A stretch of DNA of 64,000 nucleotides from Rotaria sordida (GCA_905250125.1 CAJNOL010000605.1:1-64000), one strand, 5' to 3'; shown: positions 1-13,472, counted from the first letter of the stretch. Numbers and translations: made by a program. Notes: generated by a model not told the origin, from the letters alone.

Positions 1-930
1 GTGCAAGACACCGTAGATATCTGTGATTCTGCATTTTTTCTCAGAAAGATTCAATTAAACCCCCAAAAACAAACTACAGATAAATAAATAGAAAAAAAAA
101 CCAAGATTTTGAGAGGAAAATTTATCCAATAAAATTTGTATGTAGGTCAAAGCACATTATTTCCTGGAATCACTAGGGTACGCAATCATTAAGATGTCAA
201 TCTTTTAATTTATTACAAGAGACTTGACTCAAAAATTAAGTCAATCGGTATATGGGCCTATCATAATTTAGAATAACTACGCTGTCATACATGCTGTGCA
301 TGACGCGTGCGTGCTGCATTGAAGCACACGGGTTGACAAGGACAGTAAAATATGTTTTGAAGCATTTTTTTCCGCTCGATGAATTAACTTATTCACTATA
401 TTGCAAGGATTCTTGACTCTTTTAATTCATATGAAGCTTTCACATAGACAGGTTATCTCGTACGATAAAAAAAAAATACGAAACACAATGTTCTCAGCAT
501 CGAGATCTATTTTTTGTTTACGTAATTGTCTGTATACTGCAGAATTAAATCTTTTCTGCTAGTATGACATCAAAAAACATTTGACGTCTTATTCTAAAAG
601 AAAGAAAACATTGTTGTGTTCTTCTCGATAGAACTAAAAATGCGCTATTGCAAGAAATCGTAGCAAAGAGGGTAAAAGAAGACGTTAGAGTATTTTTTTT
701 TTCTTCGTTCTGTAATGTGTACGCTCATAACATTGTTTGCACAAGCGTGCATGAAATTCTCGTGTCAGAGAACGTGACAAGAGGGAAAAGACGTTGCCTT
801 CGCTATCTGCACTCAAATGACTCCACACACACACATATATATATATATATATACCGCGTGACAGTACAGAACTAAACAAAAAACAAAACAAGATTATTTG
901 TGTTGTTACGTGCAAGTTATTTTAAACAAC
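1..930. other. 5' flank, no gene recognised
   Basis: No coding region could be supported here. It contains homopurine runs and a compound (CA)n(TA)n microsatellite at about 823-853, about 80 bases before the amylomaltase start. Short open frames on both strands around 648-915 overlap each other and the microsatellite and look like chance. Confidence 0.5.
823..853. repeat. (CA)n(TA)n microsatellite
   Basis: A CA dinucleotide run passes directly into a TA run of about 20 bases. It sits between the upstream flank and the amylomaltase start. Confidence 0.9.
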
Positions 931-3900
931 ATGAAAGGAAAACGTGCATCAGGTATTTTATTACATATAACTAGTTTACCAGGACCATATGGAATTGGTG
1001 ATTTTGGTGATGAAGCATATAGTTTTGTTAAAATGCTTCATGAAACCGATCAAAAAGTATGGCAAATATTACCATTAACACCAACAGAAAATTGTTCACC
1101 ATATTCTGGTACATCAGCATTTGCTGGTCATCCATTACTTATTAGTCTTGATAAATTAGTTGAAATAAATTTATTATCAAGAGATGATTTTGATGAATTA
1201 TCATCATTTCAATTTGATGATCGTTATGTAAAATTTAATCAAGTTACAAAATTTAAAACACTAATGTTAAAAAAAGCATTTAAAAATTTTCAAGAACGAA
1301 AACATCGTTTTAAAGAATCCTTAGAAGAATTTATTCAATCAGAAAATTATTGGCTTGATGATTATGCATTATATATGACAATTAAAGAATTACAAAATAA
1401 TCCAATATGGTCACAATGGCCACATGGATTAAAATATCATGAAACAGAAGCATTAAATGAAATACGTGAAGGACAACGAGATTTATATGAATATTATATT
1501 TTTACTCAATATATATTTCAACAACAATGGTCTGAATTAAAAATATTTGCAAATTCATATGGTGTTACAATTATTGGTGATATGCCTGTTTATGTTGATT
1601 ATGGTTCATCTGATGTATGGGCAAGTACACATCTTTTTCAATTAGATAAAGATACATTATTACCATCAGTTGTTTCAGGTAATACTTAAATGTTATTTTT
1701 TCTTTTTTGAACGTAGGAACTAAACAAAATATTTCCTTAGGATTAAGTGAAGATCTTGATTAATATTGATGGATTTTTATAGTTTTACATAAAAATAACT
1801 ATGAACCTAAAAAATTGTACCAATAGGTCATCTCGTCATTTTTTTTCTATTCGTTGAATGATGTGAAAGTATTTGACTAGACACTCTGACCCTATCAACG
1901 ATAAAAGCTGTTTAGTCACTCTTCTCTTTCTGATATATACGATTATATTTTTTATATGAAGTAGACACAACTGAAGTAGTGTAACAAATATCTATATATT
2001 GAAAATAGTGATAACGTTACTTGTTCAGTTTGTTATTGTTGATTATAATAAAATATAAATTGAAATAGAACATCATTTCATATCTCTCATTTTCGTTATA
2101 ATAATTATGTGCTTACTCAATTTGAAACTAATACTTTGTCTAAATTATTAGAATTCATGACATCAAATAATTCTCATTTTATATAGAATATTTGAAATGA
2201 TCTATTCATGAAGAAACTGATATATATATATATATCATGCCGAAATTATTCTATATTAACTAAAAAGGTAAAAAATTAATTCATTAGTATGAAAAAAAAT
2301 TTTTTTGCATGCTTTTTTCAATTTTACTAATGATCGACTTGATAGTAAACTAATTGATTTGTCACACTACTGTATTATATTTGTATTTTGAAAATTTATC
2401 CAGAAAAGATAAGTAGAGAGTTTTAGGGTATTGATGAGTATCGGATATATGCACACGTCACATACTGGATTTCCTCAACGTATTATCCTTTATTTGTTTC
2501 ATTTGATACTTTACTGGTTCGCTCGTACCATTATTCATCCGCTCTCATGTTCCTCTATCTAGTATTAAATATTGCTCAATTCGAAATAAACTTGAGAGTT
2601 CAAAAACAAATGATTAAACTTGTGTCATGAAGATAGATATGATTCTTTGTGATCTCAATTAATCCCATATATGTTAGTCTTGTAAAAAGTATTGTATATA
2701 TGGACATGTATAACAAACATCGTTCTACAAAACCTTATATACCAACATTTATCATGATTGATAATTTGTCAAAAATTTTTTTTTTGCGCGTTTTTCTCGA
2801 CTTATATCTCTTGATGTTTTAATCTATATGAAAGAAAACTAATAGTTAAAACATGATTTTCCATTCAATTTTATACGTTTGATACAGTGGTAGGTATAAA
2901 AAACATTATCCCTAGTGATCTATCTGAACAAAAGCAATAGCAAGTCAAAAACCGATAAAATTATCAAAAGAAAAATATTTTTTGAGTTTTCGCTGATTTT
3001 TCTAAGTCTGTGATCTCTCTTTGATAGTAAACTATAGATGATCTTAAAATACAAAAGTTAATAAATCTACTATACTCTACACCCAAAGTGATAACAACGT
3101 ACTCAATAGAGTACAGGAAGTATGTTGTTTCTCCATTGTCTACACGATTAGTAAAATTAAAATCGATTCGGACAATATCGATGTAAATGTATCATACATC
3201 TATCTTATTGCAGTTGATTTGTTCATAACGATCGAAAGGTAGTTGACTAAAACGGAAGAAAATTGATAACTTCTAACGAAAGATCGATAGAACAGTATCA
3301 TCTAATGAGTTCAATTATTTAAATGTTTTTTTTTGTTTTTATTCAGGTTTTCCACCAGATGATTGTAGTGCAGAAGGTCAAAACTGGAATATGCCTATTT
3401 ATGATTGGAACAATGAATCAAAAAAACCTCAAGTATTTAATTGGTGGATAAAACGTTTAAAAAAAGCATTACATATTCTTGATATTGTACGAATTGATCA
3501 TTTTCGTGGTTTAGAATCATATTGGTCAATACCTGTAGATGAAAATTTTGTTCCTATGAAACCAATAGATGGTGAATGGGTAAAAGCAGCGTAAGTACGA
3601 TATATGTATATATATATATATATCGTACAATATTATTTCAATATTTGTTTGTTTTGTTAATTAGAGGTGTTGAGTTTTTCCATGCTCTTATCAGTGCATT
3701 AGGAAAAGATTTACCTCTTATTGTTGAAGATCTTGGTAGTTTAACAACAGAAACATTTGATTTACGTGATCAATTTAATTTAACTGGTATACGAATAGTT
3801 CAGTTTGGTTTCGGTTTTTATCCAGATAATATGTATCGTCCACATAATTATATACAAAATTCTGTTGCATATACGGGTACACATGATAATCCAACAGCAA

Positions 3901-4519
3901 TTGGTTGGTGGACAAAACATGCAGAACATTATGAAAAGAAAACATTTGTAACTTATATTAGATCACCAGAACAGCTTGATGAATGTTGTAATGAGGATGA
4001 TAGAGATAATGGTATGATACATTTTTTGAATGGACAGATTCATTGGTATTTAATAAAAATGGTTATGGGATCAGTAGCTAATATTGCTATTGTTCAATTG
4101 CAAGATTTACTCGGTTTAGATGATGAAGCAAGAATGAATGATCCATCATTATGTAAGTAATTCAAAATTGAAACTAGTAGAATTTTGTTTTCCTTATCGA
4201 CATGAATCGTTCTTCTTCTGTTTTTTTTGGTTTCTAATCTTATAATAGTCAAATCAATTCTGTTAGATTAAAAACGAAAATTATCATTGAATCATATCTG
4301 TATAATGGGTAGATTCTATGTATTTGAAATTTGACTTTGAAAATAATATATTTAATAGTTATGAATTCTTTATTTTCTATTTTAGCATCAGATGCAGGTA
4401 GTGATAGTCAACAAAATTGGACTTGGCGATATCAATGGCCAATGATACAAGACCATATGAAATATAAACTAAAACTCTATACACGTATGTTTTATCGAGC
4501 AGGTGAAATTAAGAAATAG
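931..4519 (+). CDS. malQ: 4-alpha-glucanotransferase (amylomaltase, GH77), 4 exons
   Basis: The enzyme cleaves alpha-1,4 glucan chains and transfers them to another sugar. Exons are 931-1678, 3347-3590, 3665-4152 and 4386-4519. The joined frame is 1614 nt, 537 aa, which is normal GH77 length. The N-terminus carries the sugar-site stretch SPYSGTSAFAGHPLL. The three catalytic acids are present: nucleophile Asp300 in RIDHFRG, acid/base Glu352 in VEDLG, and Asp405 in GTHDN. All introns are GT/AG; intron 1 is 1668 bases, introns 2 and 3 are 74 and 233. An in-frame ATG lies 33 bases upstream at 898, but homology begins at MKGKRASGILLH, so 931 is preferred. GH77 is known from bacteria and plants, whereas animals normally use the GH13/GH133 debranching enzyme. 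An acquired gene that gained introns is the simplest reading. Codon use matches its neighbours, so the transfer would be old. Confidence 0.93.
1679..3346 (+). other. large intron 1 of the amylomaltase gene
   Basis: This 1668-base intron is much longer than the other introns of the gene. It is AT-rich with short TA runs (about 2220-2235). I found no coding frame, no clear terminal repeats and no RNA gene in it. Confidence 0.75.
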
Positions 4520-5091
4520 AAATATTTTGTATGTATAATCAAGCGATTTTTTTTTAATCTCTGACATTTTACTCTCTATATGAACATTCATTCATTCAAT
4601 TCTTAATCATTTTTTTTCCATATTGTTTGTCAGTAGAGTGGTCGCTGAACGGTTTTTAATAGAAGTAAAATGTTGTTAAAGTTATAATTTTTCTTTTTTT
4701 ATAATAAAAGTAGTATTATCTTCATTCACAAGCAATTCATATAGAATAAAATATCTTTGGAAATACTTTCTTACTTGTCCTCAAGAATAATGATAAAAAA
4801 GAAAAAAAATAAAATATGAATTGATATTAATAAGAAATTATTCAATATAGACAAATCATAGTAGTAATTCATTTATTTTCCTATTGATTAGATCAAAGAA
4901 TAATATAGAATAGATAATTGATTGTGTACAGTTGATTGACACTTGTTTCAGTGGCTATCCCATCTAGCAGATTTCAAAAATAATGTATATTATAATCAAT
5001 CTAAAGAGAAACGACAAAAATCTCTTATCATGGTTGGTATCACATTATTTGATCATGATAATACATTGACCAAATAAATACATATGACATG
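4520..5091. other. intergenic, nothing recognised
   Basis: AT-rich 3' flank of the amylomaltase gene. AATAAA-like signals occur near 4701 and 4745. No gene seen. Confidence 0.5.
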
Positions 5092-6292
5092 ACGTAAGTA
5101 AAGTTAGTACCAGATTCGAGTATTTCTTGTTCTGATTCGCTTTCTTACCTATATTAGCTCTCTAAGTGGTTGTGTTAGGTGCAGAATTTAATATTCTATC
5201 GAATGATACTAGTTTCAAGGGGAGTCATCGGGCAAAAACCACAATTTTCTCCTGTAAATCGATAACAAAAATCCTGCATTTCTTGTCCGGATTCACTCTA
5301 CGACTTATGTTAACTTTGTAATCAAGTACGTTGGATGGAGAATTTAATTCTCTATCCAATGGTATTATTTTCAATGGAAGTTATACCCCAAATATTGGGT
5401 CCAGCCAGATCTCGGGTGTTAATCTTGCTCGAATTCGCTACACACCTTGTGTTGACTTTCTAATCAAGTGTGTTGGTTGCAGAATTTGATGTTCTATCCA
5501 ACGGTACTATTTTCAAGTGGCATCATCGCGCAAAAAATGGGATTTATTCAAGAAATACTCAATATTTTTCTATGTACTCCTAATGGCAATACAGTATTTC
5601 CTGTCAGGATTCGTTTTCTGACCTGTGTTGAGTTTTCAAAGAGTTGTATGAGATGCAGAATTGCATTCTCGAATGAATGGTGCTTTTTTCAATGAGAATT
5701 ATCAAACAAAAAACGGCGATGTGATCCTAAGTATTCGTTTTTTGATCCGATCTAGCTAGTAATCCTTGTCCCCATTCGCCTAGTCACCTATGTTGGGTCT
5801 CTAAAGGACTGTATAAAGTGCAGAATTTAATTCTCTATCGAATAGTACTAATTTCGATGGGAGTCATTGGGTAAAAATGTAGGTGAGTTTCCACGATGAG
5901 CTCGAGGGATACTGCATGAAGGTAATAGGTGTCGGCAAACTGCAGAATAGCTCAAAAGCGATGCGTTAGTCTGCCACGCTCGACTGACTGACTCATCAAC
6001 ATTCACACCCACACCCTCGATAGAGAATGAAATTTTGCACCCAACACACTTGATTAGAAAATCAGCACGGAGTCGTGTAACGAATCCGGACAAGGTTTAC
6101 GCCAGAGAAGTGGTGCTAGAACCAGTATTTAGGGTACAACTTCCCTTTTTTGCTTGATAACACATCTTGAAAATAGTACCATTCGATAGAGCATTAATTC
6201 TGCACCTAACACAACCACTTAGAGAGCTAACACAGGTAAGGAAGCGAATCGGGACAAGAAATACTTGAATCTGGTGCTAACTTTACTTACGT
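5092..6292. repeat. palindromic array of a ~140-175 bp repeat (foldback-type element)
   Basis: The ends are mutually inverted: ACGTAAGTAAAGTTAG at 5092 and its complement ending at 6292, with similarity continuing for about 150 bases inward. The left part has five direct units, marked by an ATTCGC-like core at about 5134, 5291, 5433, 5609 and 5774, each followed by a GTTGNNTGCAGAATTTAAT-like block. The right part has two units in the opposite orientation, about 6020-6090 and 6180-6290. The centre contains CACACCCACACC at about 6005. No transposase and no clear target duplication were seen. A related decayed copy occurs at 54370-54550. Confidence 0.75.
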
Positions 6293-7157
6293 TCTTAAAT
6301 GATACAAAGAATTAAATAAATAACAATAATAACACGTATAATGGGAGTATATAGTTACTAAATTCAATAAGGTCAACAAATGAACAACAGCATTAAAATC
6401 TTTCTTAAAAACAACAAAAAACAAATTTTTTTGTAGGGTTCATTTTTCTATTCATTTCTGACGATGATGTTTGAGTTGTAAACATCGAAATATCACAGAA
6501 TAAAATCACTACAGGTTCTCAAAATGAATATAAATAATTCGTGTTTTAATCTTTAACTGCAAATTTATATCTAAAAGACATGTACATTTAACAATCAATT
6601 TTTACAATGGCACGAGTGCAAAATTTCCTATCGGATTGTTTTGGATTTCAATGACTTCTTCTATTAGTTGATGTAAGTTATACAACATTAAACTGGCGTT
6701 TGGTCTGAAGCATTTGTTGTTGAAATCCTATGAATTTATTAAAGAGTATTCTCAAATGCATTAACATTTGATTTCCAGAACGTAAAGGTCAGATAGAATG
6801 TTACCCAAGTCAATGATTTCGATCACAAAACTCAGGAAAATTGATAGGAAATTGGAGGCAGGAATCCGGTGATCGAATTTTTCTAGTTCCAGTCGTAGCC
6901 AACCATTGGATTTCTGCTTCCAAGTTCCTATTAATATTCCGAGTTTTCCAACTGGAAACGGCCTATATTTCTTGACCTAAGTATATCGACTGATCAGACC
7001 AGACTAAAATTTCAAAATTTATTCTGACTTGGCAACTCTGTAAGTACTCACGAAATGCTCAATATTACAAGGCGTGTACTCAATTGTCGAGCTCGGATAC
7101 TTCGATTCCAGCATGGATACTAGTGATAAGTACCACAGAGCGTCACAGGACGCAGGA
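6293..7157. other. intergenic with a small hairpin element
   Basis: No gene seen. A 21-base imperfect inverted pair at about 6850-6872 and 6912-6936 (GGAAATTGGAGGCAGGAATCC and its diverged complement) encloses a ~40 base loop. It is flanked by TA on both sides, as expected of a tiny Tc1/mariner-type MITE. Confidence 0.45.
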
Positions 7158-7159
7158 TA

Positions 7160-7449
7160 GGAAGCTGCAGGTCCACGTTTTTGTGGACCCGGATCCGGTA
7201 GAGTCCAAACTCGAGGTTCTTTCCATCAATACCTTGCACCTTTCATGTACATGAACAAGTGAAGGATCAAGGTTTCAGCTATTTATTCGCTACTCTCACA
7301 AAAAAACTCAAAATACAGTTATGTTTTGTTACTTTATTTCTTATCTGAAGAGAAGAGAGTCCACAAGAACGTGTGATCGGGTTCAACAAAAGATAAAAGG
7401 TTGAATCCGACAGGGTCCAGGTTCAGATCTGGAAGGACTCGCAGCTCCC
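7160..7449 (+). mobile_element. 290 bp MITE, copy 1 of the GTGGACCCGG family
   Basis: The termini GGAAGCTGC and its near complement GCAGCTCCC are flanked by TA at 7158-7159 and 7450-7451. The internal sequence includes GTTTTTGTGGACCCGGA and CATGTACATGAACAAGTGAA. Both recur in inverted orientation in the copy at 21527-21841, and a fragment lies at about 11054-11100. No coding capacity. The TA flanks suggest mobilisation by a Tc1/mariner-class transposase (inference). Confidence 0.65.
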
Positions 7450-7451
7450 TA

Positions 7452-8313
7452 ATGTAGGACTTGTCGTGCAGATAATCTATTTTGTCGGACATCCAAGTTA
7501 CCACACTGATCATGATCTAATAAAATTTTGCTCTAATAGTGAAACTCGTCATGATTTCCCCATTATTATAAATAGTAGCTAGAAGAGTTCATGTCATAAC
7601 AGCAACTAGTGCTTTGACGAAAAGATTATTGATCCAATCGAATCGTCTTTGGATACTTTCAACGAAATTTTCTAATTGAAATTGGATAGTCACTCCAAAG
7701 ATACGAGATAATTTTTTCCGACTTTTTGTTTTCAATGAGAACTGCATCCTACACATTTCTCAAACGACTACAGTTCATCAGATCCAAAATTTTCAGACCC
7801 GGAATCAGTCTGATTGATTCTACCTGCAAGTAAAATGAAAGAAGATCTTTTGTTCTATTAGGGTGAACTTTTTTGATATCCTGTAAAATGCAGAGCAGGG
7901 CGAAGAAAATCGTCCTGCGACGTTCTCTAATGACTACTCGCCCATGTATTCAATCACTAGGGATATTTTCAAATCTATTTAAGCTCTTAAATATTATAAT
8001 CACTAAAAAAATAAAACATGCTTCTAACATTCAGAATAACTTCTTTTTTTTTTTTTTTGCTACACTAAAATCTAAAATAGGTACAAGCATCAATTTTAAT
8101 TAAAGAAAAAATTAGGAATAAAAATAAAGTATTGTTTTCTCATCAAAAAAAAATTTCGTTTTTTGTTTTTATTGAATTTAAATTCGTTAGATGTCACTAC
8201 TATTCATGGATAAATAATTTCTTCTAACGTAGCGCTATTTCTGTTACATACAATAAACTGATTTGTTTTGGTTATCTAAAAATAATCATCAGTCGAAAGA
8301 CTAAATAAAAAAG
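7452..8313. other. upstream flank of the M13 peptidase gene
   Basis: No gene supported. Short frames such as 7873-8103 end in homopolymer tracts and have no recognisable content. The last 50 bases before 8314 are the presumed 5' UTR; a CAG at 8290-8292 could be a splice or trans-splice acceptor. Confidence 0.45.
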
Positions 8314-11300
8314 ATGAATCGTTATCACCATTTCGATGATGAACTCGATTTAAATATAAGAAATTCAGCAGCTATTTTACATGAAGTCGAAATTGATGAG
8401 CCATATCAATTAGAAGTTAATTCTCAAATTTCAACACATTCTTCAAATTATAGTAAATTAAAAATATTTTTCTTACGTCGTACATTACTTGAACGTTATT
8501 TATTTTTCTTAACAATTTTTCTTTTAATTATTTTATTTATTATAACTATTATTTATCTTCGATATTCAAAAGAAAATTTTTATAATTCCATATGTTTAAC
8601 TCCATCATGTATTCAAGTATCATATGAATATTATTCTAGTATAAATCAAACAATTGATCCATGTGAAAATTTTCATGAATTTGTATGTGGTAATTGGATT
8701 AAAAAAAATATTATTCCAAAAGGTCATTCATCATGGTCAATAATAAAAGAATTAACAAAAAAAAATATAATTATATTAAAAAATCTTCTTGAACAAACAT
8801 CAATATCATTATTATTATCTAATACTGAACAACAAACTATTAAATATTATCAATCATGTATGAATATAACAGAAAGTGAACGATTACATATTGAACCATT
8901 AGAAAAATTTTTTCAATTAAATTTAAATTTTACATTAAACCAATGGATTAATTTAGATAAAAATCAAACATGGCAACAATTATTTATTTATTTAATTAAA
9001 ATATTTTCAAATCAATATGAATTTACAAATATATTTCCAATTAAAATTAGTCCAGATGAAAAAAATTCAACATGGTATAATATTCATGTAAATTTGTTTT
9101 TTCTTTTTTTTTGATAAATAAAATTTTGTTTTTCTTTTTTTTTAAAGATTAATCAACCTAAACTTATTCTTGATAGTCGAGATTATTATATTAATTCAAC
9201 AAAAAATAATCAAACAAATCAAAATGTGAATTTTTTTTTTTTAAATTTATTCAATTTTCTAAAATTTTTTTCTTTTTATATTTAGATTCGAGAAGCATAT
9301 AGTAAAGTTGGTTCAGATATATTACAATTACTTGGTTTTGAAAAAAATGATTCAATTAAACGTATGGATAATATTATTCAATTTGAAACTGAACTTGCAA
9401 TAGTTAATTGTAAGTTAATTATATTCTTAAAAAACAAAAAAACCGAACAAAAACTATTCGATATATGTCGGTAGTGATAAATCATTGACGGTTCCAAAAA
9501 TTACCTGGAATTATTGAAATTAAAAACACTACATATTTCAATAATTAAATCTTTAATCTCAAGAATAAAGATTTCTCGAAAAAGAAATTTTTTCTATCCA
9601 TCTGATAATTTAACGATTCTAAAACGTTTTCTCTTTTCCCAATGTTCCAATTTTTTTCGAAATCGTCAAACTCTAGATTAAAGATTGTATATCAACAATG
9701 TCTGAACAACTTCCTTATTACATTTCTGGGGAAGTGTATTCCAAATAATCTTTCTGTAATGAGTAATATCAGTTACATCGTGTTCTACATTTTAATTCCA
9801 TAGGAATTATGTCAATAGGTTTTTGTTTTGATTATAAATTAATGGAGAAAATTAAAATATTATGGTATATTTTCTATATTTTAGCCAAATACAAGAAAAA
9901 AAAAACATATGTTTTTAAAGTATTTGTTATTTTATATGAAATTATACAATAAAAGATAAGATTAGAGAAATAAATATGGGTAAGCATGCTAATCCTAATC
10001 TGCAATTTTTGTTTTGTTGTATCCCACGCACATCTCTAGCTTAGATAAACATATTCGTTGTTTTTTTTGTATATTATTTGATATAAAATTTATTTTATAA
10101 GAATTGTTTATCTTCTTTTTTTAAGTACCTATGGAAATTTTACAAAAACCATTAGAAAAATATTATTTAATGAATTTAAAACAATTTCAAGAACAATATA
10201 AATCGATAGGATTTGATATATATTTATTTTTAAATGATATATTTAATGTAAATATATCAAATCCAATAAAATTAAATGAAAATGATCAAATTATTGTTTA
10301 TTCCTATGAACTTATGTTAAATATATCAAAAATTTTAACAAATTATTTATTAACATTAAATAAAAGTTATATTATTATTGATCATTTATTATTTTCATTT
10401 GTATTTGATAAAATTTTATATTTATCACCTTTATTTGAAAAAACTCTATTACCATTAAAAAAAGAACTTTATGGAATTGATTCACTAACTGAACGATGGG
10501 AATTTTGTATTAAACGAACAGATGAAGCATTTGGATATGGACTTGGTAAGTTACAAAAAAAAAAAAAAAAAAAAAAAAAGAAAAAAAAAACAAGTTTTAT
10601 TTTAAGGTGCTTTATATAGTAGAGCTGTATTCGATGAAACTGATCGATTAAAAGCAAATGAATTAGTTAAAAATATTCGTATAAGTTTCGAAGAAAATCT
10701 TAATAATCTTCAATGGATTGATGAACAATCAAAAATTGAAGCAAAGAAAAAATTAGAAAAAATGAATGAAAAAATTGGTTATCCAGAATTTATAAAAAAT
10801 CAAACAAAATTAAATGAACGGTTAGTTAAACTATTAATAATTCATGAATTTTTCGATATTGAATTGGCTATCTGACAAGATTTCCTATATGAACAAAATT
10901 TCAGATGAAAATTCGAGACCTCTAGAAAAAAAAAATTCTATAATTTAGTCAAATCTCATTCTGCTGATTAACCTATCGACAGAAAGACATAATCTTTACA
11001 TACTAACCGATAGAACTTTTCAAATACTATAAAACTTAAAATAGCAGTCCTTCAACTAGAGAGCTGCAGATCCACAAAAACATGTAACCCCGATCCGGCG
11101 ATATATTTTCATGAAAATTCTTCATTGGAAAATATATATGAATTTATAGGTTTATATAGTCGCATTCTTAGAAAAATAAAACCATAAAAAAAAAAAAAGT
11201 TTAATTTTAGTTATGCTGATTATTCAATTATGGAAAATGAATATTTTAATAATGCAATTCAAGTACAACAACGAGAACATCGACGTCGAATTTTAAAATA

Positions 11301-13332
11301 TCGACAAAAAGTTGATTCTATTGAGTAAGAATTTAAACTACGAAAAAAAAAGAAAATACAATAGTATAAACAATTATTTTTTCTTTTTTCCATTAAGATG
11401 GAGTATAACACCACGAACAGTTAATGCTTATTATGCTCTACAATTAAATGAAATTGTTTTTCCAGCTGGTATTCTTCAATCACCATTATTTCATAAAGAT
11501 TTACCATTAGCAATTAATTATGGAGCTATTGGATCAGTTATTGGTCATGAAGTTACACATGGTTTTGATAATGAAGGTCGAGAATATGATAGTAATGGAA
11601 ACTTACGTTCATGGTGGACAAATATATCATTAAATAATTTTCAAGAAAAAACAAATTGTTTTATTAAACAATATTCAAATTTTTCAATCGATGGACAATA
11701 TGCCAATGGACAAAGAACATTAGGTTAGATAAAAGAACATGAACTCTTCTAAGAATATTCATAGCATCATTAGAATCTACATGATGCACATACTTTTCAT
11801 ATTCAAAAGTAATTAATCAGTCGGAAGTTGAGATGTGTAGGATCAAAATTTGGAATTTTGCTAGAAGTGAGACTAACAGGAAAAAAAAATGTTCCAATAG
11901 AAACACAAGATTATAAGTAGATATTTTATAGTTTTAAGCGAATTATATATTGAAAAAGAGTTCAAGAGAGAGATGACGTAAAAAGTGTTAGTCGTCGACT
12001 AAAATAAATTTAAAAAAAACGAGTATCGAAGAATTTTTTTAGATGTGATACGAATAAATTCTGAAATAGTTTTTCTAGATCGAAACTAAATCAGATTTAT
12101 CAAGGTCATAACTAAGGATGTAACGATGATAATAACTCTATCTACGGTTATTGATTTTTCACAAAGGAAAGGATTTTCTCAGAAAATAGAGGTTCTCTAT
12201 AAAGGTTGATGAATGTAAATCGGGATCGAAAAATCCAAATCGGCGATCAGTTTCTCAAAATTGAATACTAAATTTTTTCACGTCGGGAAATGCTATTGTA
12301 GGAGAGCAGACCAATAAAGCAAGTATACGATTTCGAGGAATCAATTACAGATTCAGATTCTTCGACCTCGATTTACTTTTGTCAATCTTTATGAAAAACC
12401 GATAACTATAACACCGGTGAATGATCGTCGTCGTTGCAACTCTAGTCATAATTACGGGAACTAAAAACCTTTAGTTCGCACATCTGTAGTATTCACCTTG
12501 GAATAAAAGAACAGTAGATTTACGCTGAATAACTCGACAATAGTAACAGTTAGCGACCTATGGTTTTCAGAAATCCAAAGAGGAAAACTTCGAACATCTT
12601 TTTGTCTGATATAAGATAAAATTATTTGAATGTTCACTATCTTCTTAAAACATACCTGAAAAAGTTTTGATAAAAAGTCAGAATGAAAAAACTAAAAACG
12701 TCAAAATCGAACATCATTTTCATACAATACTTTTGCTAAGATGATTTTTATCTTATCAATTCTATCTCGTTAATTCTTTCATAAAATCTTATTGTGTTTA
12801 AAAACAAAAACCATCAATATTCATTTTAGTCAAAAAAACATAATCAAAAATTGTAAGAATTTTTCTATGCTAACAAATTGCTCAAGTTTGATTTTCTCTT
12901 TATTTTTGTTTTTTTTTTTTCTAATTTTTCTATTATTTTAATTTCTCTAGATGAAAATATTGCTGATAATGGTGGTGTAAAAATATCTTATTTTGCATAT
13001 CAAAAACATAAACAACGTACATTAAATACTAGTAATGATCTTCGTCTTCCAAGTTTAAATTATAATAATGATCAATTATTCTTTATTGCATTTGCTTATG
13101 TATGAAATTTTAAACGATCAAAAAAAAAACATAATTTTTTTTTCTTTTCCCATAGACTTGGTGTGATATTGAAACTTCAAATTCTTTGCATGACGATTTA
13201 ATAAGTGATCCACATTCACCAGCATCTATTCGTATATTTGGAACAGTACAAAATAGTGATGAATTTTCGAAAGCATTTTCATGTAGATCAAACACAATGA
13301 TGAATCCGAGTTCTAAATGTCAATTATGGTAG
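8314..13332 (+). CDS. neprilysin-like M13 zinc metallopeptidase, 9 exons
   Basis: A type II membrane ectopeptidase that would cleave extracellular peptides such as neuropeptides. Exons: 8314-9087, 9148-9225, 9286-9409, 10126-10545, 10607-10820, 11211-11324, 11398-11723, 12951-13099, 13156-13332. The joined frame is 2376 nt, 791 aa, close to the usual 700-800. A cytoplasmic tail is followed by one membrane segment at about residues 62-82. The M13 N-domain follows, beginning CEN/FVCGNW. The catalytic site is HEVTH at 625-629 with the third zinc ligand Glu685 in ENIADNGG. The S1' region NAYYAL and a C-terminal SKCQLW (family CxxW end) are also present. Introns 3 (716 bases) and 7 (1227 bases) are long, and intron 7 holds a dispersed repeat. 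Nothing is missing from the catalytic core. It could be called NEP or ECE-like; the subfamily is not resolved. Confidence 0.93.
11921..12085 (+). repeat. dispersed repeat, copy A (within neprilysin intron 7)
   Basis: About 160 bases, including TTTTAAGCGAATTAT, GTGTTAGTCGTCGA and GATGTGATACGAATAAATTCTG. They are repeated in the same orientation at 14024-14180. Borders are not defined. Confidence 0.6.
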
Positions 13333-13472
13333 TCTTTCAAATGCATTTTTAAATCGACCAAAAAAGAATTTCTTTTTTGATATCTTTGAGCCATTGTTTT
13401 AACAATTAACATTCATCTAGTTTTTTTTTTTGTTTAAATAATTAATAATAAAATTGATAATTTTTGTTTTAG
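13333..13472 (+). promoter_or_regulatory. 140-base intergenic gap with acceptor-like ATTTTTGTTTTAG before the ZFC3H1 ATG
   Basis: The neprilysin stop ends at 13332 and the next gene's ATG is at 13473. It is preceded immediately by a T-rich tract ending in AG at 13471-13472. This has the form of a 3' splice site, yet no coding exon precedes it. It may accept a trans-spliced leader or a short 5' UTR exon further upstream. Trans-splicing is known in bdelloid rotifers; its use here is inference. Confidence 0.45.

Noticed and set aside
898-930. Earlier in-frame ATG of the amylomaltase frame
   Set aside because: The extra residues MCCYVQVILNN have no GH77 counterpart; homology begins at the ATG at 931.
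10131-10619. Separate gene suggested by an open frame
   Set aside because: It is exon 4 of the M13 peptidase plus intron read-through ending in a poly-A run.
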